NCBI RefSeq assembly: GCF_910592395.1
Contig: NC_088318.1
Coordinates: forward strand, 15,748,349-15,812,348
Length of the DNA stretch: 64,000 bases
DNA from: Lineus longissimus
Lineage: Eukaryota > Nemertea > Pilidiophora > Heteronemertea > Lineidae
Direction: 5' to 3'
Shown here piece by piece: positions 39,004 through 48,916 of the stretch. The notes below the pieces were generated by a model. That model saw only the letters and a list, made by a program, of their open reading frames with translations. It was not told where the DNA came from and did not search any database. The translations under genes were made by a program, and so were the position numbers. Position 1 is the first letter of the stretch. Each line of letters opens with the position of its first letter.

Positions 39004-40777
39004 GTAGGATAAACCTATTGATTTCTTAAATGTTTTGTGTGGCCGACTTTGCATTTAAGATCAGTTGGTAATGATTTTCTTGTAATCTGAAGGTCATGGG
39101 TCTAACCTCTGAGGGACCAAAATTGTGTATTCATGAGTATATTTTAGACTTGTGCACCGCCCTCACTAAGGTGTGGGGCTGAAACTTTATGAAGAAAAGT
39201 TCATCCTCACATATTTTTAAATTGTCACAACAGTGACAATATTTTTTAAAATTTTTTTGTTCCAAATAAGTTTGTTTTTATGCACCTTTCGTCCGAGATG
39301 GCATCTCTTGGCATCACTGTTGATAAGGAGGTCTAAAAGTCAACTGAGGAAGGTTAATGTCAGTGACTCATGAAATTAGCTGCTGTAACTGCAAACTATC
39401 ATAATTAATATGCGGGCTTATCAGTCTCAAAGCACTGTCCTCTCACTCTCTCTCACATTCAGGACTAATCTCTTCACATAATATATCTGATATCCAGGGG
39501 CCACAACTATTTTCATAGTTAGTGTAAAATGCAATAGATGGCATGCAAATTATCATCATTTATTAGTCCGCCCAATATACCAGTCTTATTCCTGGTGCCT
39601 CCTCACTAGGATGGCCCCACAGAACCATTAGTATTTTGCAGCCATGCTGGCTTGTTCGGAAAAAACGGTTGGGCTGAAATATTTCTGTTTGTATTGTTGT
39701 AGCAAATATATCTAATGTCTGCGGGTTTTTATTTTGGCGGTCTCATTTGAATAAGACCATCAAGCAACCCAGTTATGCCCCGAATTCAGTTGGCTAAATA
39801 AAGCTGACTTCAGCGTGCTATTTGCCAATAGTTAGGGATAGCCAGGTGATGGTCAGGGAGCTTCCACGCGCCGGTGGACCTGTATACTTCACCTTTAGGG
39901 TTCCAATCTTCTTTGAGTTTTTATATGAGAGTTTTCATACTCCTAGACTGGTAATGCTAAGGAGGCCAGCATCCCCCATGTTTTTTTTAAAAAATCCCCT
40001 ATGTTTTTAGCTCAGCTGTCCTGGTAAAATAGCTATTCAGAATGGCGTCTGTCCCTCCATCCGTCAATATGGGGCACGTTTTGTAACTGTAAGACCTTGG
40101 CACTTAAAATTTTGCCATAAGAAAGAACAGCCAAGGCAATGCCCTGCTAGGCCCTTGGTCCTCTTGTTCTTTGAAAATGTGTCTTATGGCTATGCTGCAA
40201 TGCTTCTAACTTAAGACATGTTAGACGATCTTACCTTATTGTAGACTTTCCCTTCATCCGTATTATTAGTTTCCAGTTCCTTTGACAATGTCTTAGTCAG
40301 TAACAACTACTTTTCCATTTTTCCGCTTGGTTTCTTTCCATCTGTATGCTGTTCAACAATATTCACGAAGTATTCATTTTTTAATTATCATGTCGTCAAA
40401 GAGTGTTGCCTGTGACAAATCTGGTCCATCTTTTCATGTCATGAATAAGAATAAGATATTGCAGTATTGTTAGATTTAAAGAATTCTTTTGGTGCTCGTC
40501 TGAAGCTGATGTGAAAGCATCTATTGTTTGGCTTTTGCTTCAAGCAAGGGATATATTTTCTTTTATGGCATTCATGAAAATAACTCCGTTTTTAAACAGT
40601 GTTGAAACTATATAAGAGTGGTTCCATCGACTCTCTGAAATTAGAAAAAATTCCTTGAAAGACTAGAATGCGGGTGTCTAGCCCTCTTCCTTTACATCCT
40701 TTTTGTTGCACCCCCAAAATAGCGATTGGATGTGATCTACTATAAGGAAAAATTAATGGCTGCTCAAAGAACTAACA

Positions 40778-40940
40778 CAGTAGAACCTCCCTTATAAGGA
40801 CACCCTTCGGACTGTCATAATATGATGTCCTTAATAGAGAGGTGTCCTGATTAGAGTGGTCAAATTGAATGGAAACAGCCAATTTGGGACCAAAACTAGT
40901 GTCCTTAATAGAGAGGTGTCTTCAGAGGGAGGTTCCACTG
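40778..40940. mobile_element. Pogo/Tigger-like MITE
   Basis: A 163-bp non-coding element with 14-bp terminal inverted repeats: CAGTAGAACCTCCC at the left and CAGTGGAACCTCCC (reverse complement) at the right, 13/14 identical. Internally it repeats GTCCTTAATAGAGAGGTGTC (about 40827-40850 and 40901-40920). CAGTxGAACC ends are typical of pogo/Tigger elements. The flanks are AACA on both sides rather than the expected TA, so family assignment is tentative. Confidence 0.65.
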
Positions 40941-41236
40941 AACAAAATATTAATGGCAATTTTATTGGATAGCCATTGATAGCAGTGGGTTAAAAACAAT
41001 GCTGTACATCAAACGACTCCAATATCTTTCCAAACATCTGTGGGTTGACCGGTTTGACAAATAGGTTCAGTGTTTTGATTTACAACCACCACTAAAACAT
41101 TATTGGAAAACCATCAAATCAAAATCAATAGGACCGTTTCATTGAAGGGATACGGAGATACAAAAATTGATCGCTTTGTTTACTGGACGACTGGCGCAGT
41201 AGTCTATGGCAAGGTTGCTCAATGAGCGTTAGCATC

Positions 41237-41378
41237 GACGTCTGTGTTAAGTCCTAACACTACAATTGTGAAGGAAAGTTACCAAACCAACCGTACACAA
41301 CACGATGGGACGTCTGTGTTAAGTCCTAACACTACAATTGTGAAGGAAAGTTACCAAACCAACCATACACAACACGAT
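41237..41378. repeat. Tandem duplication, two 72-bp units
   Basis: Units begin at 41237 and 41309 (GACGTCTGTGTTAAGTCCTA) and differ at about one position (CCGTACAC versus CCATACAC). Near identity points to a very recent duplication or copy-number polymorphism. No gene lies inside. Confidence 0.9.
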
Positions 41379-42358
41379 CGCATCCTGGTCTGACCTTCAA
41401 TCAGGGTGAACGTGGTAAAAGACCGCCTTTTAGATAGTATAAACCTGTCCTTGACCTGTTTGTGCAGAGTTTTAAGATCAAAATCAAAATCTTCATGACC
41501 AAGTTAGGCACAGCTACACTCCATCTCCAAGAATTAGTATTGCAGTTATCATATTATGATGATTTATCCTCCTTGCCGTCGACAATCTCTTGTTAGTTGG
41601 TAGACTATAGCAGCAATCTCAAAATGATTGTTGACATCATTTTGAAATTACTTAGGAGCACTCCCCGTTGGTTTCTCAGCAAATAGCTTCCGACTTTAAT
41701 GCAAAATGAAACTTTACTTGAAGCAAAGCTGCTGGAAACGGATGTTTTGGGATGTTGGTTGATAATGAAGAACGGAAAAACCTCTACTGGGTCCATATTT
41801 GTGTTGGCCAAAAAGCATTCCCTTGATGGTTTTTCAAAAGCTCAAAAACCGTCATTTCCATTCTTCTGAGAGTATGGTTTAAGAAATAAATTTAAACTGA
41901 ACACAAGTTAGTTTTAACAAATTTCATAACATTTTATTGCAACAATAGTTTACAATTAATTTCCTGAAATCTAAGACTTACTACAGGCTGTTCAAAACCT
42001 TATTTCATCAGGAAATAACCCAAATTAGTCTTCAAGGCTCAAGCAAGTGAGATTTAGCAAGAAAAGGAACAATTTGATTGGACATCCATGATCATGTCTT
42101 GGTCCATTGTCTGCGTTGGATGCTTGATATCTGACATCATCTTGGCAAGATGTCTTGAACGTCAATCACAATAGACGAAATTCAATTTGACATTTTCAGT
42201 CACGATCTGCCAATATGTGGGCAGTCCCTACACTTGCTTTGGAATCGATGTCACATGGTGTGCAGATCCTAATTTTTGGGATCTGTGGAACTTAAATATT
42301 GTATATTCTTTCTATTTTTTACTGTACACCTCTTCATCAATTGCAATATACTCCTAAC

Positions 42359-44038
42359 TTACATAATAAACACTAAGGTAACTATTACAGTAAAACTAAA
42401 AAGTGTGTGTCTTTGGCACCCAGCACCACCTTTCTGTTTGACTGGAAGCGCGGTTTCGATAACTTTAATTGAGCATTGCTTTGAGGCCTGTCCTTGCGAA
42501 CTTGTCGCAAGACATTCAAACATACCACTATTCCTTGTAGTGACGTCTTTCACCCAAATTTTATTCACTGCCAAGGTTTCGCCATAGCTTTTTGCCTCAT
42601 AAGTCTGATTTCTTGGCAAAGGATTACCTTTACGTGGGAAGCACTCCACGATCGGTAATGGGATGCCAGTTGCTGCGCATTCCACAAAGACAGTAGCGCC
42701 AACTGTTGACATGATTGGCGTTCGGCAACATTGCCATAATTCCGGTTTTGTGCAATATAATGAGCTATGTGTAACATCCTTAAGATTTCGTCCGTTTAAT
42801 TCCGTGGGCGATTTACATGTTACGTTCAAGTTTGGTTGATTTGCTATGATCCATGACTGCAGTGTTGCCATCATACAACTACAAGACCAAGGATTCCCTT
42901 CAAGCGCTACGTGGACATTATCTCCCAAAACCCGAAAAACGTTTTCACTTATGGACACCAGGTGATTACGCTCCAGGTTGATCGTCCTGAGTGAAAATAA
43001 CCCTGTGAATGCATTATCCTCGATTATCGTAATCTGGTTGTTTCGTAGAAACAGTGTCTCTACATTGACGAATTGCGCAAAGACATTGTCCTCAAGTTTT
43101 TCAAGTGAGCAGAATTCCAAGTCTAACAATTTTAACTTTGCGCCGAACGGCCTGAACCCATAATCATTGAGGGATGCAATCTTGTTGTGTCCCAAGTCTA
43201 ACTTTTCAATCACCGTCCACTCTAAACCTTGAGCTAAAAATAGCTCTTGATCCTTTGGGATTCCATTTGGCCAGCAGTTGCGTAAATTCAAAGTCCTTAA
43301 CTCCGTCAGTGATGAAAAACATCCAGATTTGAGTTCGATACCAATGTTGAAAGAGATATCAAGTATGAGCAAATCAGTTTGAAATCTAAATGTCTTATCC
43401 GTGATACGTTTCAAGCGATTTCCTCGCAACTGTATCTCTTTTAATTTTCTTAGCGAGGAAAAAGCACCATTTTCTATCACTTTGATTTTATTGTACCCGA
43501 TCGAAATTATTTGTAAATCAGCCGGATAGCCCTGAAAACTCGTTTTATATATCCGTGTGATTTCGTTATTATCCAAGTATAGATAACGTAACATTGGTAA
43601 CGTCTCGTTTAGATCCTGGGGCACTAAAGGAATCTCGTTCCCAATCAGATTGAGTGTGCGTAACATTTTCAAACCGTTGAAAGACGATTTGTCGATATTG
43701 ACGATCCCGGATGATTTTATCGATAACTCGTCTAAGTCTTTCATGTGGATGAATATATTGGTTGTCATGTTTGTAAGGTTTCCGTTCTCTAAGTAAAATC
43801 CCAGCATGGTGTAGTGGCACGATAAATAACTTAATACGATCCATAAACGTGATATCGACATTGAATGATACAGACCAGAACACGTCAGCTTTGACCGACT
43901 CCTTTCATGAAAGTGACAGCCTTTTAATTTCAGTCTTTCGAGTTCATCGGGGTTCGTGGCCATACAGAAGTATGCCAGGCGATAGATGATTACACAGAAG
44001 CCGGCAAGTTTGCAGAATATTTGCACTTTGTTAGCCAT
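42359..44038 (-). CDS. Intronless leucine-rich-repeat and immunoglobulin-domain surface protein
   Basis: Predicted cell-surface adhesion or receptor-like protein of 559 residues on one exon. An N-terminal hydrophobic segment after MANKVQIFCK acts as a likely signal peptide. About nine or ten leucine-rich repeats follow (for example LRTLNLIGNEI, LRYLYLDNNEI, LKEIQLRGNRL, LLILDISFN, IEKLDLGHNKI, VETLFLRNNQI, LRTINLERNHL). Next come an LRR C-terminal cap (NPWSCSC...) and one Ig domain (VECAATG...SGMFECLAT). The last 16 residues are hydrophobic and end the chain, which suggests GPI anchoring rather than a spanning receptor with a tail. The architecture resembles the LRR-Ig families (LINGO, LRIG, AMIGO-like), but I cannot assign an orthologue. 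The ATG at 44038 is chosen because the frame upstream has no other ATG. A minus-strand TATATAA lies at 44074-44068, unusually close to the start. Confidence 0.85.
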   Translation of the reverse strand: MANKVQIFCKLAGFCVIIYRLAYFCMATNPDELERLKLKGCHFHERSRSKLTCSGLYHSMSISRLWIVLSYLSCHYTMLGFYLENGNLTNMTTNIFIHMKDLDELSIKSSGIVNIDKSSFNGLKMLRTLNLIGNEIPLVPQDLNETLPMLRYLYLDNNEITRIYKTSFQGYPADLQIISIGYNKIKVIENGAFSSLRKLKEIQLRGNRLKRITDKTFRFQTDLLILDISFNIGIELKSGCFSSLTELRTLNLRNCWPNGIPKDQELFLAQGLEWTVIEKLDLGHNKIASLNDYGFRPFGAKLKLLDLEFCSLEKLEDNVFAQFVNVETLFLRNNQITIIEDNAFTGLFSLRTINLERNHLVSISENVFRVLGDNVHVALEGNPWSCSCMMATLQSWIIANQPNLNVTCKSPTELNGRNLKDVTHSSLYCTKPELWQCCRTPIMSTVGATVFVECAATGIPLPIVECFPRKGNPLPRNQTYEAKSYGETLAVNKIWVKDVTTRNSGMFECLATSSQGQASKQCSIKVIETALPVKQKGGAGCQRHTLFSFTVIVTLVFIM

Positions 44039-44074
44039 GCTCGAGACTACACACCTCGGCAAACAAATTATATA

Positions 44075-44656
44075 TCCACTTGACGATTTATATGAAGTAA
44101 ATAAAAATGTAATTGTGCAATAATGAACGCTCGAAGGAGCTTTGAAAAGGTAGGTAACGTTGTTGTAAATTTAATCAAATCACACTCTCTGAGAGCAATT
44201 TCTGCCAGCTTCGCTAGCTGGCATTGAGACTGGATAAATTTACGCAAGAGTTACTCCAGTCACTATCTCCTTTTTTACACCACTTTTATGCACACTTTTC
44301 ACAGTTATCTCACCAAAGTATCATTTAGCTTGCTGGCGGCAACAAGCGATATAATCCAAGCAGCGAATATAATTCAGGTTTATCAAATTTCTGAGTGATA
44401 ATGATATCACTTTGGTATTGCCGATTTTTATCCTATGTAGAGTTTGTATCCCTCAGCCCTCTGGTAAGTTAGTGAAATACAGATTTTATAGACGATTCTT
44501 GTTAAGCTTATTGCTGGTGTCCGCTTATTTATTCGTCTGGCCGAATTTGGAAGTAATACTCCACCAATATTGACTGTTCTCTCTGTATGCGTTTGTTTCC
44601 GAATTTTCCATGGCTGTAAAAGTAAAAGTAAAAGAAAATTTTTTAGCTTGCGTTAT
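44075..44656. other. Upstream region of the LRR-Ig gene, nothing recognised
   Basis: AT-rich sequence with no gene, RNA or clear repeat. It contains the short palindrome CAGCTTCGCTAGCTGG near 44208-44222. Confidence 0.4.
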
Positions 44657-45515
44657 ATCTTTTATGGCTCTAGGAAAATTCGTCCCCGGATAATTCGTCC
44701 CCGGAAAACTCGTCCCCGGAAAATTCGTCCCCTAGGAAAATTCGTCCCTGGAAAATTCGTCCCCGAGGAAAATTCGTCCCTGGAAAATTCGTCCCCAGAT
44801 AATTCGTCCCCGCGGATAATTCGTCCCTGGAAAATTCGTCCCTGAGGAAAATTCGTCCCCGGAAAATTTAACAAAAGTTGAAAGTTTCTGACATTACTTT
44901 CTAGTAATAACTACTACCTACTCCTTTCGACTTTTCTCATTCAGTGTTATATCTCTATTTACTACCCTACTAGCTAGTTTATACCTACTCCACTTTTTTC
45001 AGTTGGTAGGCAGGCGAAATAATTTTTTTTTCTTCAAATAAGTATTTTTACTGGTCAGAATGAAAGAAAAGCTCTAAATTCTTCAATAAAATATTTTGCC
45101 TGCCTACCTTTACCTACTATAAAAATAGTGGGGTAGGTAACTAGCTAGTATGGTAGTAAAGAGAGATGTTACACTGAATGAGAAAAATCGAAAGTAGTAG
45201 TTACCACAGTCCATTCGACAAGACTTAAGGGTCTTAGAAAGTAAAGTCAGAAACTTTCAACTTTGTAAAATTTTCTGGGGACGAATTATTCTCGGGGACA
45301 AATTTTCCTAGGGGACGAATTATCCTCGGGGACGAATTATCCGGGGACGAATTTTCCTTGGGGACGAATTATCCTCGGGGACGAATTTTCCTAGGGGACG
45401 AATTATCCGGGGACGAATTTTCCTTGGGGACGAATTATCCGGGGACGAATTTGCGGGGACGAATTTTCCGGGGACGAGTTATCCGGGGACGAATTTTCCT
45501 GTAACCATCTTTTAT
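44657..45515. mobile_element. Foldback (Mutator-like) element with tandem arrays in its arms and 9-bp target duplications
   Basis: The 841-bp element (44666-45506) is flanked by exact 9-bp direct repeats ATCTTTTAT (44657-44665 and 45507-45515). Ends are inverted: GGCTCTAGGAAAATTCG on the left, GGTTACAGGAAAATTCG (reverse complement) on the right. Each arm starts with an array of 15-17-bp units containing AATTCGTCCCC (about 44671-44867 and, inverted, 45276-45500). The inner arms stay complementary (ACTTTCTAG...CATTCAGTGT versus ACACTGAATG...AGAAAGT; ACTAGCTAG) down to a small loop near 45030-45090, so almost the whole element can fold back. No transposase is present. A 9-bp target with long or foldback ends fits Mutator-like/FB elements. 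Confidence 0.85.
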
Positions 45516-45862
45516 AGTGTCCAAACGCGACATCACTAGCCAAAGTTCTGATCGCAAAACACATGTGATAACATATCGATTGCCGAGATATTCAGACAGT
45601 GCTTGACAGCCAAAGTAATTCAGACGAAGCACCACTTTCCTATTTCACAAGGCGACCCTAGGTTGTCCAATGAGTACAATAAAATCAATGTGGAATGGCA
45701 CTGAAAAAAGTTCCCAGTGTAGCCAGGTGATAAAATCAATCTTCGTTGTAGCCATTCAATATTTGAGTGAACAAAGCATCCATGAGGAATGACAGGAATT
45801 TTTACGTTGTAAGTTGCAGATCAATGTAAATCACTGCTGCTTTGAACTGTATTGATACTCAC

Positions 45863-45970
45863 AGTCTCGATATGATACGTTGTTGGTCCACAACAATGTT
45901 GCTGTCTGTTCTTGATATCCTTGGTCTTGATGTGGTGCTGTCTGGATTCACTACAATGGCACTGTCTGTT
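45863..45970 (-). CDS. Candidate internal exon B of an unidentified minus-strand gene
   Basis: Flanked on the minus strand by TTTCAG| and |GTGAGT; 108 nt. In the frame dictated by candidate exon A (48916-48810) it is open. It encodes two copies of a roughly 20-residue repeat: RTDSAIVVNPDSTTSRPR then RTDSNIVVDQQRIISRL. Conservation of TDSxIVV[ND] between repeats at the protein level supports coding. The protein was not recognised. The next exon should start in phase 2; I did not find it. Confidence 0.4.
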
Positions 45971-46009
45971 CTGAAATGATATACACAAGATTACTACATG
46001 GAGCCACAA

Positions 46010-46620
46010 CAACTGGTGCTGTCTTGACGGAAATTGGTAGCCTATCCATGTGACATTCAGTGATACCAGCCAATATCCCATCTGATCAGGTATCATTGGC
46101 CATTTGGCATTTCGAGAAGGCAATAATGCCCTTGGAGAATATACTCAAGAGCTATGCAATCAAGAATTTCTTAAAAGGCCTTGTCTGAGTTCTACCTACT
46201 GATCAGAGAGATGCCACGTGTATTCACAAAAGAATTTCTGTCCTGTTTCGAATTGATATCCTATCCACATGACATTATAAGTTTGATGCAGGTACCATTG
46301 ACTATTTGGCATTTCTAGAAACCAGTAATGTCCTGCAGAATACTGTCAAAAGCAATGCCATCTTGCCTGAGTTATGTAAACTGATCAGAGATGCCACACA
46401 TATCCACAACCTTGTTTCCCCCTTGATGAATATTGATGTCTATGCCTAGTGACTTCGAGTTTCACCAACCAATACCAAATTTTATCGAGTAAGATCGTGT
46501 AATTGGCTATTTGGCATTTCTAGAAAGCATGCAATAATGTCCAGCCAGAATATTCTTAAGAGCAAAGCAACCAAGCCAGTTCTATAAGTTCTATAAAGTG
46601 CTCTTATCTTTGTGATGAAA
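46010..46620. repeat. Degenerate tandem repeat, three units of about 203 bp
   Basis: The string CTATTTGGCATTTCTAGAAA recurs with changes around 46101, 46302 and 46507. Each is preceded by ACATGACATT-like sequence and followed by AATGTCC..CAGAATA and CTGATCAGAGATGCCAC. The units are old and diverged. No coding potential is seen. Confidence 0.65.
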
Positions 46621-48809
46621 TCGTCACAATGAGACTCCTCGGCAATTTTGATACCAAATTACACTGCACATTTCATTAACATTAAGAGTGTATGCAGAGC
46701 CACCACATCAAGACAATGTACATACCCATAAAAATATAATAACATCAAACCTATCCATAAAAATGTAATAACATCAACGCCGTGTCTCGCTTACTACCAG
46801 CGCATTTTAATTGGTTTTGTCTTATCGTGCTTGTCCAGTGGGCCATTTAGATTTTATCCGGCCTTGATTGTTACTCGCGAGGAAAGGTGTAATGTGAGTG
46901 TTTGGGGCTTCATGTTCCATTTAATCTGATATTTACATAATGTAGTATGCTTGCATTCAGTCTATTCCAGTGTATTTCATATATTCCGGTTTTCTGTACA
47001 TTCCGGTTTTCTGTATATCCCGGGTTTCTGTATATTCTAGTTATCTGTATATTTTGTTGTTTTGTATGCTCTGCTATTTGATATATTCCAGTTTTCAGCA
47101 TAACTCAAAATTTCGGTATAGATGTATAAGTAAGTATGCACTTATCCATGACTTCTGATTGGATACTCTGGTTATCTCAATATTTTCATATTCTGTGTTT
47201 TTTCCAAAAATAATGCAATAAAATTGTCAGCCTAACCATTTTGGATCTTTTTCCCCCTTGCATTGGCCAGTACCATTCGCGTAAAGACATTTTAGATCCC
47301 TGCAACAATAAGTTTATCTCCAAAAGATTGCAATAAAACCACCACAGCTTCATATCCCTCAATTAATGTCCACTTTGTGCAAAACGAATCCAATAAAATC
47401 AGAGTTATTTGCTAGCTGTTATTGATCTTGATCTCAAATTTGTATCACTTGGGCAAAAATATAATCCGGCCCAAACTATTCATACCCGTTTTGCTCTGGG
47501 ATCTCTACTAAACAATGCTATTCAAATAATGTGGAATATTTATGAATCTGTTTTTGCAGTATCCTAAATCTCATTGGGAGATTAAATCATGGGTCCGCTG
47601 AGTCTTAATTTGAGAGAGGAGCTAAGTCAGCACGCAGATGCAATGAAAAATCCAAGACTGCAACACAAATGAATCTAAATTCCCCAATAATTTTGACAGA
47701 CTTCAAAATAGCTCCAAAATGCAATGAACTCCAAGTTTGTGCTCAAAATGATATATAAATCCTATTCCTAATCGGTGAGTTGGAGCTTTAAAGAGCTATC
47801 ATCATTGACAACTTATCACTTAGTTCTTTGCCATATCTCGAGTCCACTGCAATCGTCTACTGTCTCATAGGTGTCTCAATAGAAAATATCGTCTTACTCG
47901 ATATGGTCTATATGACATTGCAAGACTCTAAGGAATTCAGTATCCATGTAGAACATCAAATATAAACGGTTGTCGCCACTCAGTTTTTCATCAGTTGTAA
48001 GTCTCACGAGTTCCTGCCTTACTGCTTCAGTCAGACAATTTTGGCTAAGTACCATTAAGTGACAGTAAATTGGCTGGAAAGAATGTGGTATGTAGAATTT
48101 CTGAGTCTTTGTTCATCAACATCTCCTCCATTCACAGCAGTCTGCGTCGTACCAAGCTTTTAGCATCCCACACACTAAACCAAAATCTGTCGGAGGAATT
48201 TGATTTCACAAATCACCCGTGATATTTCAATTCTATTCCAAATGACGCTGCCGCATGTAATTGTGGTCTCCAATGAATCGTACCCTAGAGAGGCAAGAAA
48301 CATGACCAATATATCATGTGGAGTAGAAGATATAGTTACACCATGTCTGCTTGCAGAGTATTTCTATAGTATGTTGTACACGTGGGAGTTGGGCTTTGAG
48401 TGCCTTATTTGAAAACAAGCATTTGGTAACTTATGAAGATATCTGAAGCATTATCTTTACCATAGACTATTTTTGTTCCCTGCAGAAGGATATGTAAGTC
48501 GCCATAGTCTACCTTGGATTTTGCTTTACCTTTTTACAAATGAATAGATATGCGCATTTTTCGTGACGTCTTGTTTTCTGTGGCTTGCTGTCAATGACAT
48601 GTTCTTTCTTTACTTTCGAAACAAGCCTTTCATTTCCTTTAGAATCCTGGTAAAATTTCAAATTATCAATCTAAAAAAGTTTTAAATTTTTTTAATTCAT
48701 CGTTATCACCATCAGAATTTTGAATGTATATATCAGTTATCCTTAGTTGTGCAGTTTTCTAGTGCACTTGATGATCCTGATTTTTTCAGTACATGTATAT
48801 TTAAATTAC
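46621..48809. other. Non-coding region with a short minisatellite
   Basis: Nothing genic was recognised. A doubled CCATAAAAATRTAATAACATC lies at about 46726-46776. A minisatellite of about 17 bp (TGTATATTCCGGTTTTC variants) spans about 46965-47100. Confidence 0.5.
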
Positions 48810-48916
48810 CGATTGTCTAATATGTAAGTCCCTTCCTTGTTCTTCGTGAACATGCTGGTTGGACCTCCCAGGGTGTGTCTGGTGTCTTGGTGTCTGCTCT
48901 TCAGTCTTTGAAATGT
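48810..48916 (-). CDS. Candidate internal exon A of an unidentified minus-strand gene
   Basis: Flanked on the minus strand by CTCTCTTTTCAG| and |GTAATT; 107 nt. The frame reads TFQRLKSRHQDTRHTLGG followed by PTSMFTKNKEGTYILDNR, ending in phase 2. It joins candidate exon B (45970-45863) without a frame break, giving ...ILDNRTDSAIVV. A second frame is also open here, so evidence is modest. The family was not recognised, and upstream exons were not located. Confidence 0.4.

Larger units (their letters stand above)
39004..42358. other. Region after FEN1 exon 3, no further exons recognised
   Basis: No FEN1 continuation and no other gene were recognised on either strand. It contains a pogo-type MITE (40778-40940) and a recent 72-bp tandem duplication (41237-41378). 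The rest is AT-rich non-coding DNA, part of which may be the 3' UTR of the LRR-Ig gene. Confidence 0.5.

Noticed and set aside
44570-44845. Arg/Pro-rich open frame with repeated KIRPR/IIRPR on the plus strand and mirrored frames on the minus strand
   Set aside because: It is the translation of the TTCGTCCCC array in the foldback element, present in several frames and both strands.
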